From: JAEXZL01 sp049943125
GTDB lineage: Bacteria > Bacillota > Clostridia > Clostridiales > Clostridiaceae
Direction: 5' to 3'
NCBI RefSeq assembly: GCF_049943125.1
Contig: NZ_CP188040.1
Coordinates: 434,001-498,000, forward strand
Length of the DNA stretch: 64,000 bases
This document shows, in pieces, positions 17,248 to 26,300 of the stretch. Under the pieces are notes generated by a model that was given only the letters and a program-made list of their open reading frames with translations, made no database searches and was not told the origin of the DNA. Numbering within the stretch: the first letter of the stretch is position 1; each line of letters opens with the position of its first letter. The translations under genes and the position numbers were made by a program.

Positions 17248-19179
17248 TTATATTGCTCTTCCTATAGCTGCAGCTTCCCAAATAGCATTGATTGCCTTTC
17301 TAGCCTGGAGAGCATCTCCTATAACATGGTAAGGATAATTCATATCCTTCAATATTTCCACCATTGTGTTGTCAGCTCTAGAGCCTACAGCCATAACAAC
17401 TGTTCCAATTCCTTTAATCTCTTCATTAACAGCATCCTTTTCTATAACTATGCTGTTTTCTTTTATCTCAACACATTTAGAATCAGTATAGGTCTTAATA
17501 TTATGCTTATTAATAAACTCTAAAGCAAATATCTTACGAAGGTGAACTAGCTCTTTAGCAACCTGATCAAGCATCTCTACTATTATTACTTCTTTGCCTT
17601 GAGAGGTTAGGAGTTCTGCAGTTTCTACCCCTACTAATCCTCCTCCTATGATTGCTACGGTATTCTCAGCTGTAGCGTTTCCACTTAAAATCTCATGAGC
17701 TGTAACCACATTTTCTTTATTATGGCCAGGTATAGGAGGTATTACAGGTTTAGAGCCGCTGGCTATAACCACTTCATCAGGATTAATCCCCAGAATAAGC
17801 TCTCTTGTCACCTCAGTATTTAATCTGATATCAACTCCAGCTCTTTCTGCAAGTCGTCCCATTTGAAGGGCAGCCTCTGACATCTCACCCTTAGTTGGAG
17901 CTTTACCAGCCAAATAGAATTGTCCTCCTAAACTGCTATTCTTTTCACAAAGTACAACCTCATGACCTCTTCGTTTTAATGTAGTGGCAGCCTCTAGTCC
18001 TGCTGCACCTCCACCTATAACTAGAACCTTCTTCTTAACCTCAGCAGGTTTAATTTCATATTCACTTTCTCTTCCGGTAGAAGGATTTCTTAAGCAGGCA
18101 GGTCCCACATGATCCTTATCAGGGCACTGTCCACCCACACAGCCTTGATTACAACCGATACATTTTATTATATCGTCTATTCTTCCTTCTATAGTTTTAT
18201 TTACAAATTCAGGATCCGCAAGACTTGCTCTTCCTAAGGCAACAAAATCACATTTTCCTTCTTCAACGAGCTTATCAGCATAAACAGGATCATTAATTCT
18301 TCCTACTGCTATAACAGGTATAATTACAGCCTTCTTTATTGCTTCAGCATTAGGCACATTAAAGCCTACTGGTACATCAATTGGAGCAATTGTATACTGA
18401 AGGCGCTCAAAGAGACCATTGGATACATGGATAACATCAATCCCAGCCTCCTCCAGTAGCTTCGCTGCAATCACCGTATCTTCAATTGTTAATCCTTCAG
18501 GAACATATTCATTAGCAGTAATTCTATAGGATAAAGGAAAATCTTTTCCTACCTTCTCTTTTATATTTTTAACAACTTCTACGGCAAAGCGCGTTCTATT
18601 TTCAAGACTACCACCATATTCATCAGTCCTCTTGTTAGAATAAGCGCTCATAAATTGGTTCAGTAAATATCCATGAGCACCATGGAGCTCTACAGCATCA
18701 AAGCCAGCCTTTTTTGCCCTAACCGCTGCATCTCCATAGGCTTCTACTATCTCTTTAATCTGTTCTTTAGTCATCTCCAAAGGCATTTCCCTATATACAA
18801 CATGAGGTATAGGAGAAGCTCCTATAATTGGTCTACCAGTAATTCTGCTGCTTGTCTGTCTACCCGCATGCCAGATCTGCAAGCATATCTTTCCACCAAC
18901 TTCATGGACAGCATCCACTAGCTTCTTTAAACCAGGTATATACTTATCATCATAAGCTCCTGGAAGATGTGCTTCTGCTGTTGTAGGATGTACTGAAGAA
19001 AACTCTGTGATATTTAAAGCCATGCCTCCCTTTGCTCTCTCCACATGATAGTCTATCAATCCCTGAGTAATAAATCCCTGTTCATCAGACATATGGGTTC
19101 CCATTGCCGGCATTATGAACCTATTCTTTAAAGTTAACGTTCCAAACTTACCTTCCGATAAAACATTTTTCAATTCCAT
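17248..19179 (-). CDS. NADH-dependent flavin oxidoreductase of the 2-enoate reductase / BaiCD-BaiH / FadH type
   Basis: 643 residues, the normal size. Residues 1 to about 340 form an old-yellow-enzyme FMN barrel (KNRFIMPAMGTH start, HGAHGYLLNQF active-site region, NKRTDEYGGSLENR). A 4Fe-4S cluster motif CIGCNQGCVGG plus a later Cys follows, then FAD (VLVIGGGAAGLEAA) and NAD(P)H (VAIIGGGLVGVETA) domains. Such enzymes reduce activated C=C bonds of enoates or dienoyl-CoA, or oxosteroids in the Bai pathway, with NADH. The substrate cannot be read from sequence. Start is ATG 19179 behind GGGGGG. The gene has a strong own promoter with overlapping palindromic operators and a terminator, so it is monocistronic and probably repressor-controlled. 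It is a paralogue of 19479-21419. Confidence 0.85.
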   Translation of the reverse strand: MELKNVLSEGKFGTLTLKNRFIMPAMGTHMSDEQGFITQGLIDYHVERAKGGMALNITEFSSVHPTTAEAHLPGAYDDKYIPGLKKLVDAVHEVGGKICLQIWHAGRQTSSRITGRPIIGASPIPHVVYREMPLEMTKEQIKEIVEAYGDAAVRAKKAGFDAVELHGAHGYLLNQFMSAYSNKRTDEYGGSLENRTRFAVEVVKNIKEKVGKDFPLSYRITANEYVPEGLTIEDTVIAAKLLEEAGIDVIHVSNGLFERLQYTIAPIDVPVGFNVPNAEAIKKAVIIPVIAVGRINDPVYADKLVEEGKCDFVALGRASLADPEFVNKTIEGRIDDIIKCIGCNQGCVGGQCPDKDHVGPACLRNPSTGRESEYEIKPAEVKKKVLVIGGGAAGLEAATTLKRRGHEVVLCEKNSSLGGQFYLAGKAPTKGEMSEAALQMGRLAERAGVDIRLNTEVTRELILGINPDEVVIASGSKPVIPPIPGHNKENVVTAHEILSGNATAENTVAIIGGGLVGVETAELLTSQGKEVIIVEMLDQVAKELVHLRKIFALEFINKHNIKTYTDSKCVEIKENSIVIEKDAVNEEIKGIGTVVMAVGSRADNTMVEILKDMNYPYHVIGDALQARKAINAIWEAAAIGRAI

Positions 19180-19237
19180 TTTATACCCCCCATTATTTTT
19201 ACCACTATTTAACTAGTTTGTTATAGAACAAACCAAT

Positions 19238-19266
19238 ATAGGTTAAACTAACCTATGTTAGTTTAA
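19238..19266. promoter_or_regulatory. Nested palindromic operators downstream of the oxidoreductase promoter
   Basis: Two overlapping inverted repeats are visible: ATAGGTTA-AAC-TAACCTAT (19238-19256) and TTAAACTAA-CCTATG-TTAGTTTAA (19243-19266). The second touches the -10 box. A third repeat, GTTTGTT-ATAG-AACAAAC, lies at 19216-19233. This geometry is typical of a repressor operator; the neighbouring PadR-type regulator is one candidate. Confidence 0.6.
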
Positions 19267-19294
19267 CTATATATCTTTGTTATTATTTTGTCAA
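19266..19294 (-). promoter_or_regulatory. Sigma-A promoter of the flavin oxidoreductase gene
   Basis: TTGACA and TATAGT are separated by 17 bases on the minus strand, about 87 bases before the ATG at 19179. The -10 box abuts the palindromic operators. Confidence 0.75.
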
Positions 19295-19371
19295 TACAGC
19301 ATTGTAATTTTTTTACATAAAAATTATTAATCATAACTTTTCTTCTAAAACCTCTATTGTAATAAATAATT

Positions 19372-19401
19372 AAAAAAACCGCGGAGGTATCCACGGTTTT
19401 T
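19372..19401 (-). terminator. Intrinsic terminator after the second flavin oxidoreductase
   Basis: An ACCGTGGA/TCCGCGGT stem extended by A/T pairs has a 4-base loop and is followed by seven T on the minus strand. It lies about 80 bases after the stop at 19479. Confidence 0.8.
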
Positions 19402-19478
19402 CAATTATCATTATTAATAATTTATAAACACCAATACAATTAAAAATCGTTGTTTTAATTACAAGTTCACTATAATAT

Positions 19479-21419
19479 TTATATCGCTCTAGCTATTTCA
19501 GCCGCCTCCGCAATTGCATCAATGGCTCTCCTTGGTTTTAAAGCATCTCCAATTACATAGTAAGGAATTTTCTTACCCTCACAGTAGCTCTTTAGCTCCT
19601 CATAATCATTAGAAGCAGAACCAATAGCTATTACTACATAGTCGCAAGGAAGCTCCTGAACCTCTCCATCTCTCTCGACTATGACGGATGTTTCTTTTAT
19701 TTCCATGCATTTTGTATTCACAATGGTCTGGATTCCTTTCATATATAGGTTTTCCATAACGCATATTTTACGGAACACTCCCAGGTCCTTACCAACCGCA
19801 TCCATCATTTCCAATACTGTGATTTTATTGCTTCCATCCTTTTCTGAGAGATATTCTGCTACTTCTAATCCCACTAGACCTCCACCAATTACAACTATAT
19901 TTCCTTTAGCTGTTTCTTTTTCTTCCATTACATCAAAGGAATGAAGCACATGAGGAAGATCTTTTCCCGGTACATTCAGCTTTGCAGGTTTACCACCTGT
20001 GGAAATTATCACTGCGTCAGGATTATATTCTTCAATGAGAGAAGTTGTAACTTTGGTATTTATATTTATATCAATTCCCAGGCTTTGAGCCTGAGCTCCT
20101 CTTGAAATAGCTGCCTCTTTCATTTCTTCTTTTCTAGGAGCTAAGCCTGCCAATAAGAATTGTCCACCTAAATGATCAGATTCCTCCAGAATAGTGGGCA
20201 TGTGTCCTCTTTGCTTCAAGGTTATTGCTGCTTCTAATCCAGCCATTCCCCCACCAGCAATCAAAACTTTCTTCGGCTCCGCTGTTTCTTTAAGTGCATA
20301 TTCTTTTTCTCTTCCAACAGCAGGATTCCTTAAACAACTTAGAGACAAATTTCCTGGAGCCATAAAGCGGTCAACACAGCCTTGATTACATGCAATACAA
20401 CGGATAATCTTATCCTCATCACCACTATAAGCCTTTTTGCAGAATTCTGGGTCAGCTATCTGGGCTCTACCCATAACAACCATATCTACCTTTCCAGATG
20501 AAATAATCTCTTCTGCCTGTTCTGGAGAATTAATTCTTCCCACAGCAATGGTAGTCATTCCTGTCTCCTTCTTTATTCTAGCTGCATTATCTACATTGAA
20601 GCTTCTCGGAATATCTATGGCTGGAACCTCATACTTTATGCCAGCACTATGTGCATTACCTCTAGAAACATCCAGAACATCTACTCCAGCTTTTTTAGCC
20701 ATTTTGCAGAACTCTATTATATCCTCTATTGTAAGACCATTTTCCAAATAATCATCCTGGGCTACGATTCTCATAAGCAGAGGCATATCATCAGGTATAT
20801 TTTTACGAATTTCTTTAATGCATTCCAAAGAATATCTAGCACGGTTTTCTAATGATCCACCATATTCATCAGTTCTTTTATTAATAGCAGCACTTAAGAA
20901 GGAATGAGGTGAATATCCATGAGCAGCATGATATTCTACACAGTCAAAACCAGTTTCTACAGCACGCTTAGCAGCCTCTCCAAAGGCTTCTACTACCTCT
21001 TGAATAGTCTCTACCGTTGCGCCTGGACATATCATACCTCCTAAATTTGTATCGCTAGGAACAATACACATAGCCTCTGGATCTCCTGAAACAGCAGCTA
21101 CTCCACCCTGCCATAATTGAACACAAGCCTTTCCACCAGCATTATGAATTGCATCTGTAAATCTCTTTAATCCAGGATTACACTCATCGTCACAAATACG
21201 CATCAAAAAATCTCTAGGTGCAGATGGACCGTGAACAGCTGCTGCTTCAGTGATATTTAAACCATTACCTCCTAAAGCCCTAGCAACATGATAATCAATG
21301 AAGCTATCTGTAACATGTCCATTCTTAAGAAACCCACTTCCCATCGCTGGAAAAACAACTCTGTTTTTTAGCTGTAGCCCTCTTAATATAATTGGTTCAA
21401 ATAAATTTTTATACTTCAA
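19479..21419 (-). CDS. NADH-dependent flavin oxidoreductase, BaiCD/2-enoate reductase type (paralogue)
   Basis: 646 residues with the same domain order as its neighbour: FMN barrel (LKNRVVFPAMGSGF, YHAAHGYSPHSFLS, NKRTDEYGGSLENR), Fe-S motif CIACNQGCVDRF with a downstream SCLRNP Cys, FAD domain (VLIAGGGMAGLEAA) and NAD(P)H domain (IVVIGGGLVGLEVA). The N-terminal half (IDYHVARALGGNGLNITE) reads closer to BaiCD than the first paralogue does, but I cannot separate bile-acid enoate reduction from cinnamate-type enoate reduction. Start is TTG 21419 with GGGGGAG upstream; no nearby ATG has such a site. It is transcribed divergently from the PucR/CdaR-type regulator, which is its likely controller. 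Confidence 0.85.
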   Translation of the reverse strand: MKYKNLFEPIILRGLQLKNRVVFPAMGSGFLKNGHVTDSFIDYHVARALGGNGLNITEAAAVHGPSAPRDFLMRICDDECNPGLKRFTDAIHNAGGKACVQLWQGGVAAVSGDPEAMCIVPSDTNLGGMICPGATVETIQEVVEAFGEAAKRAVETGFDCVEYHAAHGYSPHSFLSAAINKRTDEYGGSLENRARYSLECIKEIRKNIPDDMPLLMRIVAQDDYLENGLTIEDIIEFCKMAKKAGVDVLDVSRGNAHSAGIKYEVPAIDIPRSFNVDNAARIKKETGMTTIAVGRINSPEQAEEIISSGKVDMVVMGRAQIADPEFCKKAYSGDEDKIIRCIACNQGCVDRFMAPGNLSLSCLRNPAVGREKEYALKETAEPKKVLIAGGGMAGLEAAITLKQRGHMPTILEESDHLGGQFLLAGLAPRKEEMKEAAISRGAQAQSLGIDININTKVTTSLIEEYNPDAVIISTGGKPAKLNVPGKDLPHVLHSFDVMEEKETAKGNIVVIGGGLVGLEVAEYLSEKDGSNKITVLEMMDAVGKDLGVFRKICVMENLYMKGIQTIVNTKCMEIKETSVIVERDGEVQELPCDYVVIAIGSASNDYEELKSYCEGKKIPYYVIGDALKPRRAIDAIAEAAEIARAI

Positions 21420-21611
21420 TACCCTCTCCCCCTCATTTTTATTTTTATTATTATTGAATAATTAACTTTGGAGTTCCTTACAGTACTTCGTTAGTTAATA
21501 AATTAACAATTATATTGTAACAAATACAAATTAAGGAATCACTGCTATAAAATACAATATTTCTCTGCTGATTTGGTATTTTTATACTATAATAGACTTG
21601 AGGTGATTTTA
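21420..21611. promoter_or_regulatory. Divergent intergenic region, oxidoreductase / PucR-type regulator
   Basis: The 192-base region separates two divergent genes. On the plus strand TATAAT at 21588-21593 lies 18 bases before the regulator ATG, without a clear -35. On the minus strand a TTGTTA-17-TATTAA pair is a weak candidate for the enzyme gene. No strong palindrome is seen. Confidence 0.4.
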
Positions 21612-23147
21612 ATGGCAGTAAACTTTGACATTCTCCTATCAAAGCTCACTGAATACGAAATTGAAGTATCTAGAAGTAGACTTGGCAATTTGTCATATAA
21701 GGAAGTGAGATTACTTTATGATAAAGAATTAGCTATTGAAAAAAATGTCCTTTACTTAGGATATTTATCTATGATATCTGAAAGAGTACCTACTCTTAAG
21801 GATATTGGACTAATCCTTATAAAAGACTGCAACTTATCTCTACTACCAGAACAGGCTGATATAGCATTATTTCCTTACGAAACAAATATATTTAAGCTGT
21901 TTGATATGATATTAAATATCTTTCATTCTAATAGAAAGATTGTGGACAGCTCTGCTGAACTGCTAAATTCTTTGATAAAAGGAAAGGGGCTCGATTATAT
22001 AGTACAGGTTGGTTCAGAAATCCTTGGTAATCCAGTATTTTTAGTAGATGCCTCCTCTAAACTTTTAGCTTCATCAATCAATACAGCTATAGATGATACC
22101 TTTTGGAATGACCTATCCTCTCTTGGCTATGGAAATGATAAGAACTTAACTCCATATGTTCATGAAGGCTTTGTAAATCAAGTTATTAATAACCCACAGC
22201 CCGTTCTAATAACTCCTAGGACTCCTAACAACTTGAAAAGAATTGTTGGAAAGATAAAGATAAATGATAATATTATTGGCTATATAGGCGTTTTAGAAAA
22301 TAATAGAAAGCTTAAAACGGAAGATGTTCAAATAACTGAACTTCTTTGCGACGTGATAGCCTCTGAAATGCAAAAAAGCAAACTCTACGATAATCTTACA
22401 GGGGTTAAGCACGAGTTTCTTATAGTTGACCTCCTTGAAGAGCGAATAGGTAATGAGAGTATGGCAAAGGAAAGAGCAAAGGCTTTATTTCCAGTGGTCA
22501 ATAAGAACATATTCGTGGCTGCTGTTAATATTGTGGAAAATAGCACCAATTCACGGCTTCTTAGTTATTTAAGATGGACATTTGAAGTCAATTTACCCTC
22601 CTGTAAATCAGCCTATTATAATGAAAATATTATTCTAGTTATAAATACTAAGAGTAATAATCAATGGCAAGAAATTAAAAAATCACTGATAAATATATTG
22701 AAAAGAAATAATCTAATAGCTGGATTAAGCATTAGATTTGAAAATATTATCGATATTAGAAAGTATTATATACAAGCAGAAAGGGCGTCAAAGCTAGGCA
22801 AGCTCCTAAAAAAAGATGCCGTTCTTTTCGATTATGATGATTTATATGTTCACGATATGTTAAATAATCTAAATAAAGATATAAACCCAAAGGACTTCTG
22901 TCATCCAGGTATTCTGAAAATACAGGATTATGATAAATCTTACGGAACGGACTATTATACTACCTTGTATGAATACCTTATATGTGGTGGAAACATAACA
23001 CTTACAGCCAACCGGCTATTTACCCATAGAAATACAGTTGTTCATCGAATCGCTAAGATACAAGAGATAACTGATATTGATATAAGTGATGGAAACAACC
23101 GTTTTAAACTTCTTTTATCATATCGCATTATGGAACTTTCTGAATAG
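21612..23147 (+). CDS. PucR/CdaR-family transcriptional regulator
   Basis: About 511 residues and one of few plus-strand genes. An N-terminal PucR-like region and a middle region rich in GAF-like beta structure (DYIVQVGSEILGNPVFLVDA) precede the C-terminal PucR helix-turn-helix: YLICGGNITLTANRLFTHRN followed by TVVHRIAKIQ. Regulators of this type activate catabolic genes for purines, sugar acids or aromatic/aliphatic carboxylic acids in response to a small ligand. It is divergent from the BaiCD-like oxidoreductase and is probably its regulator. I chose ATG 21612 (MAVNFDILL) with GAGGTG at 8-base spacing. An upstream in-frame TTG at 21573 would overlap the -10 box, so it is rejected as the start. 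Confidence 0.8.
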   Translation: MAVNFDILLSKLTEYEIEVSRSRLGNLSYKEVRLLYDKELAIEKNVLYLGYLSMISERVPTLKDIGLILIKDCNLSLLPEQADIALFPYETNIFKLFDMILNIFHSNRKIVDSSAELLNSLIKGKGLDYIVQVGSEILGNPVFLVDASSKLLASSINTAIDDTFWNDLSSLGYGNDKNLTPYVHEGFVNQVINNPQPVLITPRTPNNLKRIVGKIKINDNIIGYIGVLENNRKLKTEDVQITELLCDVIASEMQKSKLYDNLTGVKHEFLIVDLLEERIGNESMAKERAKALFPVVNKNIFVAAVNIVENSTNSRLLSYLRWTFEVNLPSCKSAYYNENIILVINTKSNNQWQEIKKSLINILKRNNLIAGLSIRFENIIDIRKYYIQAERASKLGKLLKKDAVLFDYDDLYVHDMLNNLNKDINPKDFCHPGILKIQDYDKSYGTDYYTTLYEYLICGGNITLTANRLFTHRNTVVHRIAKIQEITDIDISDGNNRFKLLLSYRIMELSE

Positions 23148-23160
23148 CATCTATAGCTCC

Positions 23161-23205
23161 TTATATATTCTTTTACTAAAGTACTATGCAAACCCGCCTA
23201 AGGCT
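23161..23205. repeat. 45-bp direct repeat, copy 1 (part of a decayed small ORF)
   Basis: This stretch matches 32146-32190 at 42 of 45 bases in the same orientation. On the minus strand it encodes a relic reading GALGGFA-stop-YFSKRIYKEL, where the intact copy reads VALGGFAWYFNKRIYKDM. A TGG-to-TAG change therefore interrupts this copy. The relic may extend upstream to about 23270 (VLPAIITKTLSF). Confidence 0.7.
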
Positions 23206-23286
23206 CCAAAGGACAACGTCTTGGTAATAATAGCTGGCAACACAAATCTGTGGAGTACGAGGTGTGTTGTTATTTCATCGCTCACG

Positions 23287-23323
23287 AAAAAGACTGCCTC
23301 CTGATTTTTCAGGAAGCAGTCTT
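23287..23323 (-). terminator. Intrinsic terminator after the giant subtilase gene
   Basis: A 15-bp stem AAGACTGCTTCCTGA/TCAGGAGGCAGTCTT with a 4-base loop continues into a short T run on the minus strand. It lies about 70 bases past the stop at 23393. Confidence 0.8.
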
Positions 23324-23392
23324 AATATATAGTTCTATTTATTCATGTAAGGATCCCTTGATTCACAGAGGATGTCCAGAATGAACATAAAT

Positions 23393-26300
23393 TTAATTCA
23401 GCATATGTCTTATAGATGTATTTGTTCTTTTTCCTCCCTTCCCTTTACCGTTATCATTGTTCTTATCTTTATTATTCTTGTTATCCTTATTCTTGTCCTT
23501 GTTATCCTTATTCTTCTTATCCTTATTTTCCTCCTTGTTATCCTTCTTCTTTTTATCCTTGCCCTTCTTTAATTTTTTCAAGGCTTTTTCTGAATCTTTA
23601 AGCTTGTCATAGTTTTCTACCTTAGCTTTTTCCTTGGTACTTAAGGCATTATAGGCAGCTCTAGCAGCCATTATGGCTTCCTCATCCTCTAAGGTTACCT
23701 CTCCTATAGCAGCGATGGCCTTTTCTACTGCTTCAACTCTTGCAGCAGATGAAGCCTCTTCCTCTGCCTCAGCCTTTAGCTTCGCAAGGGTCTCTTCCGC
23801 GGTAGTGAGCTTGTTATAGTTATCTATCTTAGCTTTTTCATCCTCACTTAAAGCATCATAGGCATTTCTAGTTGCTTTGATAGCTTCCTCATCTTCTAAG
23901 GTTACCTCGCCTATAGCTTCGATAGCATTCTTTACTGCTTCTACTCTTGCAGCCGATGCAGCTTCTTCCTCTGCCTTAGCCCTTAGCTCTGCAAAAGTTT
24001 TTTCTGCCTCTAAGAGAAGATTATAGTTTTCAACTAAAGCCTTCTGCTCCTCTGTAAGAGCATCATAAGCTGCTCTGACTGCCTTTATAGCCTCCTCATC
24101 CTCTAAGGTAATTGGATTAGGTAATGCAGCTATTAAATTCACTACTCCATTAGCAGCAACCTGATTCTCAGCCTGTACTAATACAGCTTGATTACTTACA
24201 AGCACCTTCTGAGCATCTGTAAGTGCATCATACATAGCCCTTACTTCTGCTACTCTGCTCTTATCCTCTGAGGTTAAGCCATCTACAGGCTTAAGAGCTT
24301 CTATAGCTTTTACCACTGTAGAGGCAGCTTCTTCATCAGAATTTAAGCCATTGATAGTAACAAATACGTATTTTTCAGGACCATATACAGCAGCTTCATC
24401 TTCACCCTTAACAGCTGTTACACGATAAGCATAGGTTAATCCTATAACAAGATTTTCATCGAGATAGCCATTTTCTGTTACATTTCCTAAGTCTTCAAAG
24501 CCATCAAAGAGGTAGGTAAGCTGGTCATCTGTATTTACTTCCTTAGCAACGGATCTCTCAACCTTGTAGCTAGTAGCCCACTGTGGAGTAGACCAATCAA
24601 CTTGTACATTATGGGTATTATCCACCTGAACTGCTGTTAAGGATTCTAAGCCCAGCATGTTGTCCACAGTCATTTCCGTAACACTACCATTTGCAGTGTA
24701 GAAGAATGCCTTCCATACTCTGCTATCATATCCTTGTCCACCTTCAGGATAATAAAGATTAAGAGCTAAATCTTTATTATTACCACTATTTATATCAAAA
24801 TAGAAATTCTTAAAGGTTCCATAATAGCCTATTTGAGTTGTGTGTCCAGATAAATAGGTGCTAAGCTCAAGAAGTGGGGCATAAGTTCCATTAAAGATGT
24901 AGTCATTGAGATTTTCACATCCATAGAAGGCCTGATCTCCAACTCTCTGAAGAGTAGATGGGAAGTGAACCTTCTTTAGATATTTATTATTGTAGAAGCT
25001 CTTGTATCCAACTCTTGTAGTTCCCTCTGGAATCACATACTCTTCAGCAGTTCTTCCCATAGGATATATCCTCAAGGTTTTTTCATTATAATCATAGAGA
25101 ACTCCATCAATATCTACATAATTATAGCTTCCATCAGTAACATAAATGTTTTGTAATGCACTGCTGCCAGCGAATGGATTTGTAGCTACTTCGGTTGCTA
25201 TATAGCTCACACTCTTAGGTATGGTGATTTCTGCTAAAGCAGTGCAACCAGAGAATGCTCCTCCCATAATCTCAACTATTCCCTCTTGCAGGGTGACATT
25301 CTTTAATGCAGTATTTCCTCTAAAGGCATTATCTCCAATTGTTACTACCGTTCCAGGAATCACAATGGATTCTAAGGCAGTACTTGATGAGAAGGCATTG
25401 CTTCCTATTGATGTTAAGCCCCTAGGCAGGGTTACTGAAGTTAGATTTATACAATTGCTAAAGGCCATACTTCCTATAACTATACCATTATTGCTTCTTT
25501 CAAATACAACAGTTTCTATATTTGAGCCAGAGAAAGCACTGGAGCCTACAGAGGTTACATGTCCAGGTATAATTATCTTCTTCAAGCTCTTATTATTAGC
25601 AAACATGCTGCTAGGTATAGAGGTCATGCTATCTGGAATTGTAAATTCTGTTGTAGTATTGCCTAATGGCCAGATATGGATTGCACCGGTATCCCTTACT
25701 ATTAGTAAACCTTCAACAGTACTAGTATATACAGCATTACTCTCATCCACAGTAATTTTTTCTAGATACCTAGTGTAGTTAAAGGCATTGGTAGGAATAG
25801 TATTTACCTTGGAAGGTATAACTACTTCCTTAATAGGCTCTACATTTCCATAGCTGCTGCTGGTACCATAGTAGTTCATATAGGCAAAGGCCTGGGTTCC
25901 TATGGTTTCTAAGGTTTCTGGTAATACCAGATTATTGATGCTATAGCTCTGATAAAATGCACTATTACCAATAGATTTTACCTTTGTTCCTGATAGATCC
26001 AGAGAGGTAAGCTGATGCGGGAAGTAGAATGCGTTATTTCCTATAGTCTCCAAGGAGCTAGGCCATACAAATTCCTTCAAGGATGAACTTCTATTAAAGG
26101 CATAATTCCCTATAGCAGTAACCTTATCAGAAACTGTTATTTTCTCAGCCTTTAAAGCTTCAGAGAAGGCATAAGCAGGAATAACTGTTAACCCACCAGT
26201 GTTAATCTCTATCGCTACCTTACATCCAGCGAAGGCATAATCACCTAATGTTTCAAGGCTCTGTGGCAGTATAATACTGGTAACGCTATTACAGTTTCTA

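Noticed and set aside
23425..23575. Tandem TTATCCTT/CTTATT repeats as a non-coding satellite
   Set aside because: They are in frame with the Lys/Asp/Asn tail of the subtilase and are explained by coding.
25221..25778. 185-codon open frame on the plus strand inside the subtilase gene
   Set aside because: It is antisense to the LRR repeats, whose codon pattern opens the opposite frame; no ribosome binding site or recognisable protein.
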